The notes beneath the pieces are model-generated. The model did no database searches. It was given only the letters and a program-made list of their open reading frames with translations, and was not told where the DNA came from. The position numbers and the translations under genes were made by a program. This document shows, one piece after another, positions 22,739 to 30,797 of a stretch of 31,971 nt of DNA (within the stretch, counting starts at the first letter, position 1; every line of letters starts with the position of its first letter). Source of the DNA: Ruminococcus flavefaciens (GTDB taxonomy: Bacteria > Bacillota > Clostridia > Oscillospirales > Ruminococcaceae); NCBI GenBank assembly GCA_002310115.1, contig DBYI01000036.1, forward strand, positions 1 to 31,971. Direction: 5' to 3'.

Positions 22739-25087
22739 ATGAAACTAATAAAACGCTTATCCGCATTTGCAGTTGCAGGTTTTACTGCGCTGACAGCTTC
22801 TGTGGCGGCAATGCCTGTATATGCAGCGGCGACTCCGGATGTTGTGGATTACAATGAGACTGAAAACAACTGGGCGAAGCTTTTGCAGTACACCCTTTAT
22901 TTTTACGATGCCAATATGTGCGGCACGGGTGTTTCTGAAAACAACCTTCTTTCATGGCGAGGAAACTGCCATGTTTATGACTCAAAGGTACCTATGCACT
23001 CTATAGATGATGAACATACGGGAACAAACCTTCCTGAGTCGTTTATGAAGAAGTACAAGGATATTCTTGACCCTGACGGCGATGGTTTTATCGACGTATC
23101 TGGTGGTTTCCACGACGCAGGTGACCACGTGAAGTTCGGACTACCTGAGGCTTATGCAGCTTCTGTTGTTTCATGGGGCTATTATGAGTTCCGTGACGCT
23201 TACAAGGAAACGGGACAGGATGCCCATGTTGAGACTATCTGTCGTTATTTCTGCGATTACTTCATGAGAAGCACATTTCGCGACGAAAACGGGGACGTTG
23301 TTGCTTTCTGTTATCAGGTAGGTGACGGAAGCGTCGACCACTCATACTGGCAGTCTCCGGAGATAGACGCTATGGGGCGCCCAGCGTTTTTTGCAACGTC
23401 CGAGCTTCCTACAACCGATGATGTGTCAGAGAGCGCAGCAGCTCTTGCGATAAACTATTACAACTTCAAGGAAACAGACCCAGAGTATGCTGAGAAGTGT
23501 CTTGACTATTCTAAGGCGCTCTTTGACTTTGCAAACAAAAACGATAAGGCTGTAGGCCCTCCAGGAGAAGGTCCTATGAGCTTCTATACCTCAAGCAAGT
23601 GGGAGGATGATTTTTGTTTTGCAGCAGGCTGGCTCTATCTCATTACTGAGGATCACGCTTACCTTGATGCCTGCGAGAAGTATATAGATTACTATGCTCC
23701 TCCCGGATATGTTCTCTGCTGGAATGATATGTGGAACGGTGTCGGACTTATTTTTGGACGCATACAGGACATTTATCCTGAGGTTTGCGAGGAAGTCCGC
23801 GTTGCTATTGGCAGAGGACAGTATGAGAAGCTTGACTTCTGGGAAATGCAGGCCAAGGCTCTCAATACCGTAATGAACAAGAAGCTCACCCCTGCGGGAT
23901 ACTTCCATCTCGATACATGGGGAAGTGCAAGATACAATACAGCAGTACAGTTTACTGCTCTTGTTTATGACAAGTATCAAAAGGGCAAGGACAGATACAA
24001 CGCTGATAACGAGGACTACACCTTTACAAAGTGGTCGCTTGGACAAATGGAATACATCATCGGTGATAACCCTCTTGGCAGAAGCTACGTAGTCGGTTAC
24101 GGCGAGAACAGCGTAAAATACCCTCACCATCGTGCGGCTTCTGGTCTTACTATGGCGGAGGATCCTGCTGAGCACAAGCACGTACTTTATGGAGCACTTG
24201 CGGGTGGTCCGGATGAAGAAGATGAGCACAACGATGTTACCAAGGACTGGGTATACAACGAGGTAACTATCGACTACAATGCAGCAATAGTTGGCGCGGC
24301 AGCCGGACTTTATCTATACAAGGGCGATAAGACTATGAAGCCTGAGGATAACTTTCCTCCTGCTGAAAAGGTTGATGATACTGAGCTTTTCTCTGGTGAT
24401 GACTTTTGGGCTGCAGGTTACTGCTCTGACGCTCCTGAAAAGACGGGTTCAGGTGTTACGAAACTTACGTTTTTCGTGAACACAGACTCTCTTGAGCCGC
24501 ATGATGATATATCCATACGCTACTACTTCAGCATAGAAGAGTTCGAGAATAAGACTATTCCTGGAAGCTTTGTACTCCAAAAGACTTATGACCAGGTCGA
24601 GACTGAGGTAACAGACAGATCTGCAGTTCTCTCGCAACCGAAGCAGTACAAGGACAATATATATTATATAGAGATATCATGGCCTGACTACGCTATCGCT
24701 AATTCAAACAAGAAGTATCAGCTGATAATCGGCAACTATTACGGTGAAAAGTGGGATTCCTCCAACGACTGGAGCAAAAAGGGCATGATAGATCTTACCG
24801 AGAAGGGTGAGGACTATGATAATATCGTCAGCGGTGTTGAGTTTGCACAGCGCTGTGAAAATGTCTGTGTATATGCAGACGGAAAGCTCATAGGCGGTAC
24901 AGAGCCTGACGGTACAAAGCCTGCGAAGGTGTATAAGGTAGCACAGCTTGTAAGACTGAGAAAAATGCTTCTAGGAGATTCGCCTTTCAGCAGTAAAGAA
25001 GCCGCTGAGCAGTTTGATTTCAACAATGATGGAAATACAGACGTATTTGATGAGGTAGAGCTCAGGAAGCTTCTCGTTTCACAGTAA
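22739..25087 (+). CDS. Secreted GH9 endoglucanase with CBM3-like and dockerin-like modules
   Basis: 782 residues, beta-1,4-glucanase acting outside the cell on cellulose. In order: signal peptide ending VYA-A (about residues 1-30); GH9 catalytic domain (about 35-530) with SGGFHDAGDHVKFGLP containing the catalytic base D129 of D126-A-G-D129-H, the PHHRAASG motif, and YNEVTIDYNAAIVGAAAGLYLY with acid E508; a beta-rich module (about 550-690, LTFFVNTDSL...ISIRYYFSIEEF) resembling CBM3c as usual behind GH9; and a C-terminal dockerin-like region. In the latter only one calcium loop is intact (D760-FNNDGNTDVFDE); the first repeat (AKVYKVAQLVRLRKMLLG) lacks the Asp/Asn loop. AAGGAA precedes the ATG. 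The broken lipoprotein gene follows after 34 bases. Confidence 0.95.
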   Translation: MKLIKRLSAFAVAGFTALTASVAAMPVYAAATPDVVDYNETENNWAKLLQYTLYFYDANMCGTGVSENNLLSWRGNCHVYDSKVPMHSIDDEHTGTNLPESFMKKYKDILDPDGDGFIDVSGGFHDAGDHVKFGLPEAYAASVVSWGYYEFRDAYKETGQDAHVETICRYFCDYFMRSTFRDENGDVVAFCYQVGDGSVDHSYWQSPEIDAMGRPAFFATSELPTTDDVSESAAALAINYYNFKETDPEYAEKCLDYSKALFDFANKNDKAVGPPGEGPMSFYTSSKWEDDFCFAAGWLYLITEDHAYLDACEKYIDYYAPPGYVLCWNDMWNGVGLIFGRIQDIYPEVCEEVRVAIGRGQYEKLDFWEMQAKALNTVMNKKLTPAGYFHLDTWGSARYNTAVQFTALVYDKYQKGKDRYNADNEDYTFTKWSLGQMEYIIGDNPLGRSYVVGYGENSVKYPHHRAASGLTMAEDPAEHKHVLYGALAGGPDEEDEHNDVTKDWVYNEVTIDYNAAIVGAAAGLYLYKGDKTMKPEDNFPPAEKVDDTELFSGDDFWAAGYCSDAPEKTGSGVTKLTFFVNTDSLEPHDDISIRYYFSIEEFENKTIPGSFVLQKTYDQVETEVTDRSAVLSQPKQYKDNIYYIEISWPDYAIANSNKKYQLIIGNYYGEKWDSSNDWSKKGMIDLTEKGEDYDNIVSGVEFAQRCENVCVYADGKLIGGTEPDGTKPAKVYKVAQLVRLRKMLLGDSPFSSKEAAEQFDFNNDGNTDVFDEVELRKLLVSQ

Positions 25088-25121
25088 AGGGAAAGTAATA
25101 TTTAAGACAGGTGAGTATGCG

Positions 25122-25754
25122 ATGAAAAAACGGCTTGTTTCGATTGCGATTCTTGCGGCAGTACTTGGACTTGCAGCCTGAGCCGAAAGCGATGTCAATA
25201 AGTCAAATACCCAAAAGCTTAGCAAAAAATATGCAGATCTTAATAACAGAAGTTTTAAATATGACGGGCATTTATACACAGTTGGAGTGTCAAGATTACA
25301 GGATTTTCTTGATAACGGCGTTGTATTCGCAGAAGATGATGATTATGACAAGATTTTTCAGCGTAAATTAACGGGTGATCTTTCCCTTGACAGGTTTTTC
25401 TATACAGTTAATGAAGGCCATGATGCATTTTATTTTGTAAATCCTGTTGACAGCAATGTGCCAAAAAGAGATTGTATTCTTGCTATTGTGGAATGCAATA
25501 CTTTCGATGCTGTAAGAAACGGCAAGGATAATAAATTCAGTTTTGCTTTTCCTTTATCACTGACAAAGGATATGTTGTTCAAAAACAGCGGCAATCCCAC
25601 AAACAGGTCTCCTGATTTTGATGGCCATGAAATTTATGTATATGAATAGTATAATGTAGCTTCTGAAAAATTCCCTGAATATGAAAGCGGCTATAATTTC
25701 ATAATTTATAATGATGTTACATTAGGCGGTGCACGTATTTCGTGGCTTCCCTAA
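25122..25754 (+). pseudogene. Lipoprotein gene interrupted by two in-frame stop codons
   Basis: A single frame of 210 codons runs from ATG 25122 to TAA 25752 with good coding character, broken by TGA at 25179 (codon 20) and TAG at 25647 (codon 176). The N-terminus MKKRLVSIAILAAVLGLAA is a lipoprotein signal peptide and the TGA takes exactly the place of the lipobox cysteine (LAA-stop). The rest (KYADLNNRSFKYDGHLYTVGVSRLQDFLDNG...GYNFIIYNDVTLGGARISWLP) belongs to no family I can name. A ribosome site AGGTGAG precedes the ATG. It lies 34 bases after the GH9 stop and ends at a terminator, so it was probably the second gene of that operon. Two point mutations making a pseudogene is the simplest reading; readthrough or Sec insertion is less likely. 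Confidence 0.75.
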
Positions 25755-25764
25755 CACAATAAAA

Positions 25765-25812
25765 GCGCTTGCATTGTGAAGATTGATTTCACAATGCAAG
25801 CGCATATTTTTT
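25765..25812. terminator. Bidirectional terminator between the GH9 and CDF units
   Basis: Perfect 16-bp arms 25765-25780 and 25788-25803 around GATTGAT, with T6 at 25807-25812 on the plus strand and AAAA (25761-25764) giving T4 on the minus strand. It serves two converging operons. Confidence 0.93.
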
Positions 25813-25836
25813 GTCGGGCTAAATCTAAGTGAACGA

Positions 25837-26943
25837 TCAGTCACTGACGTCAGAATCGAGAGTAATGCTTACATGATAATCGGGGTAGGCTTCTTGTGTT
25901 TCCGTTAATACGTGGTTATATAGATCTTCGGGATCTGGAGCTGCAAAGTCGATGATTATATCGAAATGAATGGTCATTTTCTTTTCGTCGAGGTAGAAGC
26001 CATGGATTTGCAGCACATATTCATGAGACATAACGTTTCTGCGTATGTCGCTGTACATCTGTGAAGCTTTGTCGTTCTGCGTATTTACGGCATAAACACT
26101 TATGCCTGCAAGTATGACCCTGTGCTCAGTGAGTACCTTTTCGGTTATATGGTGTTCAAGCTTGTCGAGCTCAGCAACGCTGAGAGTGTCAGGGATTTCT
26201 ATATGAACTGAACCGATAAGCAGGTCATGACCATAGCTATGGAGTATCAGGTCGTAAGCGCCCTGAACCTCTGGAAATGAAGTAACGGTTTCTTTTATTT
26301 CCTTTGAAAGTTCGCTGCTTATGCGTTTACCGATAATGTTTGAAAGGCTGTCACCGAGTATCTCAAGACCTGATTTTATAATAACAAGTGATATAACAGC
26401 TCCCAACCATGCTTCAGTTCTAATGTTGAATATGAGATATATTGCCGCAGCAAGTAGAGTTGCTGCAGAAATGACGGAATCCAGAAGTGCATCCTTTCCT
26501 GAGGCTATAAGAGAGTCTGAGTTTACGCTTTCACCCTTTTTTCTTACGTAAAGACCGAGAAGTATCTTTACGACAACTGCTGATGCTACAATGATAATGG
26601 CAGCTGCAGAGTAATCGGGAACAGGAGGGGAGATTATCTTTTTTATTGACTCTACCAGTGAAGTTACGCCTGCATATAGTACTATGACTGCGATGAGCGA
26701 TGTACTAAGGTTTTCTACGCGTCCGTAGCCATATGGATGCTTTTTGTCCGGGCGTTTTTTTGCAAGCTTAGTACCTATTATGGTTATGACTGATGACATA
26801 ACGTCGCTTAGGTTGTTAACTGCATCAAGGACAATAGCGATGGACGAGCTGAGAATTCCTATTACAGCTTTGAATGAAGCAAGTGCTATATTTGCCAGTA
26901 TTCCTATGATACTTGTTCTTACGATGACCTTATCTCTGTTCAA
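25837..26943 (-). CDS. Cation diffusion facilitator (CDF) metal transporter
   Basis: About 368 residues. Membrane domain with six hydrophobic segments (first 215 residues) carrying the CDF metal-site pattern: LDAVNNLSDVMSS in segment 2 and HPYGYGRVE in the following loop, and a second pair in GKDALLDSVISAA. A cytoplasmic C-terminal domain with conserved HSYGHDLLIGSVHIEI follows, then about 80 further residues. CDF proteins exchange divalent cations (Zn, Mn, Fe, Co) for protons to remove them from the cytoplasm. The frame is open from 26979, but the TTG at 26943 is chosen: AGGAAGG (26954-26960) lies ten bases upstream and overlaps the preceding stop, and LNRDKVIVRTSIIGI is the usual N-terminus. 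Last gene of a four-gene unit. Confidence 0.93.
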   Translation of the reverse strand: MNRDKVIVRTSIIGILANIALASFKAVIGILSSSIAIVLDAVNNLSDVMSSVITIIGTKLAKKRPDKKHPYGYGRVENLSTSLIAVIVLYAGVTSLVESIKKIISPPVPDYSAAAIIIVASAVVVKILLGLYVRKKGESVNSDSLIASGKDALLDSVISAATLLAAAIYLIFNIRTEAWLGAVISLVIIKSGLEILGDSLSNIIGKRISSELSKEIKETVTSFPEVQGAYDLILHSYGHDLLIGSVHIEIPDTLSVAELDKLEHHITEKVLTEHRVILAGISVYAVNTQNDKASQMYSDIRRNVMSHEYVLQIHGFYLDEKKMTIHFDIIIDFAAPDPEDLYNHVLTETQEAYPDYHVSITLDSDVSD

Positions 26944-26959
26944 GAAACATACACCTTCC

Positions 26960-27607
26960 TTAGAGTATTTCCCATTCAAATTCTGCGCAGTCGGTGAGTT
27001 TAATATCGTCGGGAGTTATGCTTACGGCTTTTGCTGTTGAGCGTAAACAGTTCATATCCATTGCGTAGCGAGCCTGTGAAACAAAGCTCATTTCAGAGCG
27101 GTCGTAGCTTATTTTCAATAGCTTTCCAAGTTTTGTACCAGATGCTTCGCAAAGCAGCTCAGCTTTTCTTCGCGCATTTGCTGAGGATAGTCTGATTAGT
27201 TCCTCTCGGGCTGACTCCTCGTTTTTCACGGTAAAAAATACCGAAATCTGCGGAGTTGCCTCTGAGGCTGAAATAGCTCTTAGGACTGTGGCAAGCCGCT
27301 CAGTGTCGAGGCTGAACTCTATCTTCATAGAGTGATCGCAGCAATAGCCCTTGAAAACGCTGTGATAGACATTGTTTTCGTCGGGGACTGATTCGTATTC
27401 TGTATGCACATTGAAGTCTGAAGTCTTGAGATCATCTTTCTCAAACCCTTCTTTTTTAAGTATGTCTATAAGTTCGGTGAGACCGATTTCGGCTTTTTTC
27501 ATAGCCTCTCCGCAATCTGTACTCCTTGTTTGCATTTCAAGTTCAAGACGGATGAGATCGGGCTTTACGGAAATGCTTCCCGTGCCCTTTACAATAACAG
27601 AAGCCAT
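26960..27607 (-). CDS. SIMPL domain (DUF541) protein
   Basis: 215 residues of the SIMPL/DUF541 family: MASVIVKGTGSISVKPDLIRLELEMQTR at the N-terminus, the middle SDFNVHTEYE...YHSVFKGYCCDHSMKIEF and the C-terminal KAELLCEASGTKLGKLLKISYD are its hallmarks. No signal peptide is seen, so unlike many periplasmic or secreted relatives this one should be cytoplasmic. The molecular role of the family is poorly defined (stress or oligomeric scaffold functions have been proposed). The ATG at 27607 is preferred over the upstream TTG because AAGGAG is six bases before it. It lies 14 bases after the zinc-ribbon gene. Confidence 0.9.
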   Translation of the reverse strand: MASVIVKGTGSISVKPDLIRLELEMQTRSTDCGEAMKKAEIGLTELIDILKKEGFEKDDLKTSDFNVHTEYESVPDENNVYHSVFKGYCCDHSMKIEFSLDTERLATVLRAISASEATPQISVFFTVKNEESAREELIRLSSANARRKAELLCEASGTKLGKLLKISYDRSEMSFVSQARYAMDMNCLRSTAKAVSITPDDIKLTDCAEFEWEIL

Positions 27608-27621
27608 ATATTTCTCCTTAA

Positions 27622-27969
27622 TCAATAATCTCCGCTTTTAACTTCTATTTCATCCTCTGTGGAGGCGACGTCGCCTGTTAGACCGCACCAGCCACAGGTT
27701 ATACGTTCTTCGTTATTCCAGCAACTCAGTTTACCACAACGGCTACACTGAACAAAGCGTACCGATTTGCAGTATGGGCAGCCGTTATATTCATCAGCGG
27801 GATAGAGGTTGCCTTTTATTTCGTTCCTATCGAAGCCTTCGTGAGAAGCGCGTTTCGGATCAACCGGGAAAGCCCATGTTCTGAACCAGTCTCCCTGCCA
27901 TTCCTCTACTCTAACTCCGTATATACGTTTAGCTTCTGGACATTTCATAAGTATTACTTCAGCTTTCAT
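27622..27969 (-). CDS. Zinc-ribbon protein, TerY-C-like
   Basis: 115 residues. The N-terminal half (VILMKCPEAKRIYGVRVEEWQGDWFRTWAFPVDPKRASHEGFD) has no named motif; the C-terminal half is a zinc-ribbon with C64-x2-C67, C75-x2-C78, C83 and C92-x2-C95 (GCPYC, CSRCGKLSCW, CGWCG), the spacing of the TerY-C metal-binding domain. The frame is open from 28077, but the ATG at 27969 is chosen because earlier starts lie far within the AraC-like gene; this start overlaps that gene by 11 bases. It may bind zinc and assist a partner protein. The resemblance to TerY-C is from motif reading only. Confidence 0.8.
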   Translation of the reverse strand: MKAEVILMKCPEAKRIYGVRVEEWQGDWFRTWAFPVDPKRASHEGFDRNEIKGNLYPADEYNGCPYCKSVRFVQCSRCGKLSCWNNEERITCGWCGLTGDVASTEDEIEVKSGDY

Positions 27970-30196
27970 TTTCTTCAGCCTTTCTTTTTTGTTCATCTCG
28001 GTATTCAGACGGTGAGCAGCCCTCACTTGATCTGAACTGACGAACGAAATAGTTGTAAGACGAGTATCCGCATTCACGGGATATCTCCGTAACGGTCATA
28101 TCTGTCTGTGAGAGCAGGGTTTTAGCGGTTTCAATGCGGAATTGTATCATTTCTTCGATTATGCTCTTCCCAAAGTAGGATTTGTATATCTTTTGCAGAT
28201 AGCTTTTGCTGAGATAGAGGCTTTCAGCTATTTCGCTGATACTCCAGGGGAGTTCGGGATTCTTTTTTATCCTGTTTCTTAGCAGACATAGCTTTTCAAA
28301 CTGAGGATTTGAGGTAGGCTCTGATATGGTGTAGGTGAATACACGGTTCACTGTTGCCTTGTACATGGCGTCCGAAAGGTCGGCTGAGGGCGTTATTTCC
28401 AGCCTGCAAACACCTACTGAGAAGTCAATATTGCAGTTTTCCTCGCCGCTGAACTGAGTATCCTTTATTCTGCTGCAGAGCTCATTGTATATTTCTTCTG
28501 CGCGTCCTTCCTTTGGACTTATTACGCAAAGGGTCTGTGAAGCCCATGCACCACAGATTTCTTTGTTGTTTATGCATGAGCGGAGTTTCTTTGCAAATGC
28601 AGCCATGATACTGTTTGATTTTTCTTCACCACTTTGATAGTAGGCTTTTTTCAGTCCGTGGAGCTCAAAGGCAGCGCATTCAATAAAGTTGTTGCCTGCC
28701 ACTGCGGAGAGCTTTGTACCAAACTCCTGTTCAATTCCGCTCCTGTTAAGGAGCCCTGTTATATGGTCGTACAGCAGAGCTTTGCTGGTATTAAGTATAG
28801 TTCGGTTAGTTATAGCTTTAATGCGAACCTGTTCAAGTGCTACATTCACATAGTTTATCCATTTCATGTAGAGGGAACTGAACGAGCGGGGGTCTTTTCC
28901 AAACGAAACGGCACAGTAGCCGAAGAAGTTGCTGTTGTAGTGCAGTGGAGAGAGAAAGAAAGCAGATGGGTAGCTACGCTCCTCATTGTAATCTGGCAGG
29001 AGGTCTGAGGAACTGAAAAAGCCTTGGTTTTCAGCTTCACGACATATAGCTGATTTTGCAAGTACGACTTTAATATCATCGCCTGCATGGAAGCTGAGCT
29101 CTTCTGCGTTCTTGTCGATGGTAGAATCAATATAGCTCTTTGTGAGACAGATACGCACCCTTCTCATTTTATGCAGGAAGTATGTGTAATTATCAAGCCT
29201 ATCAGTAAAAGTAGCAATATTGTCTGCGTTTGTTATATCAAAAAGCATATCGCCATAAAGAAGTTGAGTTTCAAAACGACTGTTTATGCTGATGTTCCGC
29301 TGTATATTATGACGAAGGCCTGGGTTTTCATCACAGCCACAGCTCTCGCCAAGTCTCAGCTCACCGTTTTCATTTGGAACTCGGCTGCATATCTTTCCTG
29401 TGATTATGCGGTAAAGTCTTCTTACAGACTCTGCTCCAAGCTGAAAATTTGGGCGACAGTAGCTGGTTATTGAAGGAGTGGACTGATACCCCTCTATGGA
29501 CGCATCATAACCGGTTATGGCAATATCATCAGGAACATTTACTCCTGCGTCGTTGAAAATCTTGGTAAGTGTTATCGCCATCACGTCGTTTCCGCAAACG
29601 ATAGCCTCAGGACGTTCAAGCTCGCCGCTGAGTATGCGTTTTGCATATTTTTTTGGAGCCTCAATCCAGAAATCACCGTATTCATACCAGTTTCTATCTA
29701 TGTTCAGGCCGTGTTTTTTCATGGAGCTCTTATAGCCTGATAGTCTTTCCTCACCACTGAAAGTATTTTTTGGACCTGTCAGGCAGTATATTTTCTTGAA
29801 ATTGTGTACATTGATAAGGTGGTCTGTGATTATTTCAAAAGCTTCACGGTCATCCACGGAGGTGGTCTCGAAGCTGTTGTGCCCGTTGTGGTCAAGCAAC
29901 ATTACTGGCTTTTCGGAGCGCTTGCAGAGATTGTCAATATATCGGCAGATTTCATCGTCATGGAAGGTGTTCCTGTCATAGATGATGCCATCTATTCTGT
30001 CGGAGAGAATGAGATCGAAAATGGACTTTTCCGCATCCTTATGTACCGAGTGTACGGAAAAATCATGGAGTGGAGCTATTACCGCTATATCGCAGTTGCT
30101 TTTGAATGCCTGGGTGATTATGCCGCGGAGTATCTCGCACTGAAAATCTATGTGGCAATCCGCAATGACTACGCCTATAAGTATTCTTCTGCTCAT
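27959..30196 (-). CDS. Hybrid regulator: LacI-type sensor, GGDEF-like middle, AraC-type DNA-binding end
   Basis: 745 residues. Residues about 3-285 are a LacI/GalR-type periplasmic-binding-like domain (ILIGVVIADCHIDFQCEILRGI...DGIIYDRN...IVCGNDVMAITLTKIFNDAGVNVPDDIAITGYDA) without a LacI helix-turn-helix. Residues about 455-615 resemble a GGDEF domain (DHITGLLNRSGIEQEF...FSVGVCRL), but the catalytic GGDEF signature is lost (EICGAWASQTLCVI), so it should not make c-di-GMP. Residues about 640-740 are an AraC-type double helix-turn-helix (WSISEIAESLYLSKSYLQKIYKSYFGKS...VTEISRECGYSSYNYFVRQFRSSEGCSPSEYR). A sugar- or ligand-responsive cytoplasmic regulator is likely. The ATG at 30196 follows AAGGAG seven bases upstream; earlier in-frame ATGs lack such a site. 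First gene of the unit with the zinc-ribbon, SIMPL and CDF genes. Confidence 0.92.
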   Translation of the reverse strand: MSRRILIGVVIADCHIDFQCEILRGIITQAFKSNCDIAVIAPLHDFSVHSVHKDAEKSIFDLILSDRIDGIIYDRNTFHDDEICRYIDNLCKRSEKPVMLLDHNGHNSFETTSVDDREAFEIITDHLINVHNFKKIYCLTGPKNTFSGEERLSGYKSSMKKHGLNIDRNWYEYGDFWIEAPKKYAKRILSGELERPEAIVCGNDVMAITLTKIFNDAGVNVPDDIAITGYDASIEGYQSTPSITSYCRPNFQLGAESVRRLYRIITGKICSRVPNENGELRLGESCGCDENPGLRHNIQRNISINSRFETQLLYGDMLFDITNADNIATFTDRLDNYTYFLHKMRRVRICLTKSYIDSTIDKNAEELSFHAGDDIKVVLAKSAICREAENQGFFSSSDLLPDYNEERSYPSAFFLSPLHYNSNFFGYCAVSFGKDPRSFSSLYMKWINYVNVALEQVRIKAITNRTILNTSKALLYDHITGLLNRSGIEQEFGTKLSAVAGNNFIECAAFELHGLKKAYYQSGEEKSNSIMAAFAKKLRSCINNKEICGAWASQTLCVISPKEGRAEEIYNELCSRIKDTQFSGEENCNIDFSVGVCRLEITPSADLSDAMYKATVNRVFTYTISEPTSNPQFEKLCLLRNRIKKNPELPWSISEIAESLYLSKSYLQKIYKSYFGKSIIEEMIQFRIETAKTLLSQTDMTVTEISRECGYSSYNYFVRQFRSSEGCSPSEYRDEQKRKAEENES

Positions 30197-30451
30197 GTTC
30201 TCACTCCTTCTGCTCAACATGTTTGACAACATTTAAAAAATGGTGTATGCTATCATTTGTTTTTATTCTACCGCAGACGAAAAATGCCTGTCCGGACAAA
30301 ACTGGTGGCAAATAACAAACGGTTGCTTATATGTACTATTGTATCATAATAGTGTGCCTAATGCAAGACAATTATATATATTTGTTGTCGGAATTTCAAA
30401 AAATCTCCTTGAAAAAATAGTATTTTTCATTGTTTTTGCAACAAAATGTGC
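30197..30451. other. Intergenic region upstream of the hybrid regulator
   Basis: No gene supported. It contains TCAACATGTTTGA-type dyad sequence just before the regulator's ribosome site (about 30213-30225) and the perfect palindrome TGTCCGGACA at 30289-30298; both are possible operator sites for the divergent regulator. No confident minus-strand promoter was found. Confidence 0.35.
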
Positions 30452-30457
30452 TATAAT
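30452..30457 (+). promoter_or_regulatory. Extended -10 promoter of the structured RNA
   Basis: TGCTATAAT: a consensus TATAAT (30452-30457) preceded by the TGn extended -10. The -35 region (TTGTTT) is poor. Predicts a start near 30464. Confidence 0.6.
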
Positions 30458-30463
30458 GTTAAT

Positions 30464-30670
30464 TAAAGGTATTAACTGCAAGAAACAGGGTGGTTGGAGT
30501 TTCCACCCGGCACATGCCTTTCAGGGGATAAGAATATCCCCGACGGAGTTTAGACTGCTCTGCGGGGGATATACTTTACTCGCAGAATACCTGTTTTACA
30601 GGTCACGATAATTACCCTCTCTCTTTTTATAATTCCTGAGAAAAGTCTCTCTGATTAGGGGGACTTTTTT
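30464..30670 (+). ncRNA. Candidate structured small RNA, about 205 nt, unidentified
   Basis: Between an extended -10 promoter and a strong terminator lies a stretch with no supported ORF but dense base pairing. AAACAGG (30483-30489) can pair with CCTGTTT (30590-30596), closing a multi-branched domain. Inside are GTGG/CCAC (30490-30493 with 30503-30506), GGGGATA/TATCCCC (30524-30530 with 30535-30541, loop AGAA) and TCTGCG/CGCAGA (30559-30564 with 30581-30586). A second GGGGATA at 30565-30571 can pair with the same TATCCCC, so two alternative folds exist. It does not match tmRNA, SRP RNA, RNase P, T-box or the common riboswitches as I know them; its size would also suit a 6S RNA. It precedes an ABC-F gene that has its own promoter, so it is probably a free-standing RNA. 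Confidence 0.6.
30641..30670 (+). terminator. Terminator of the structured RNA
   Basis: AAAAGTCTCTCT (30641-30652) pairs with AGGGGGACTTTT (30657-30668) through 12 pairs including two G-U, loop GATT, ending in six T (30665-30670). Confidence 0.88.
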
Positions 30671-30768
30671 CGCGCTAATATTCATTTTTATGTGAATAAT
30701 CGCCGATTTTGGTGTATATTGTATAAATTAACCAACCAGACATATGATAATTATATTGACCGTAACCA

Positions 30769-30797
30769 TTGACATTTTGTACTGAAAGTGTTATTAT
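30769..30797 (+). promoter_or_regulatory. Promoter of the ABC-F gene
   Basis: TTGACA (30769-30774), 17 bases, TATTAT (30792-30797). The leader of about 115 bases contains a hairpin (TGTACAA 30864-30870 with TTGTACA 30887-30893, extended by CAGCC 30859-30863 with GGCTG 30897-30901 across a 3-base bulge). Confidence 0.85.

Noticed and set aside
23591..24229. Minus-strand ORF of 212 codons
   Set aside because: Wholly antisense within the GH9 catalytic domain; no family features or ribosome site.
30240..30611. Plus-strand ORF of 123 codons over the structured RNA
   Set aside because: Runs through the promoter and the stems, has no ribosome site, and composition is not protein-like.
30464..30640. 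T-box or known riboswitch reading of the GGGTGG segment
   Set aside because: The T-box sequence AGGGTGGNACCGCG is not completed (GGGTGGTTGGAG instead), and no specifier or antiterminator arrangement precedes a synthetase or amino-acid gene.
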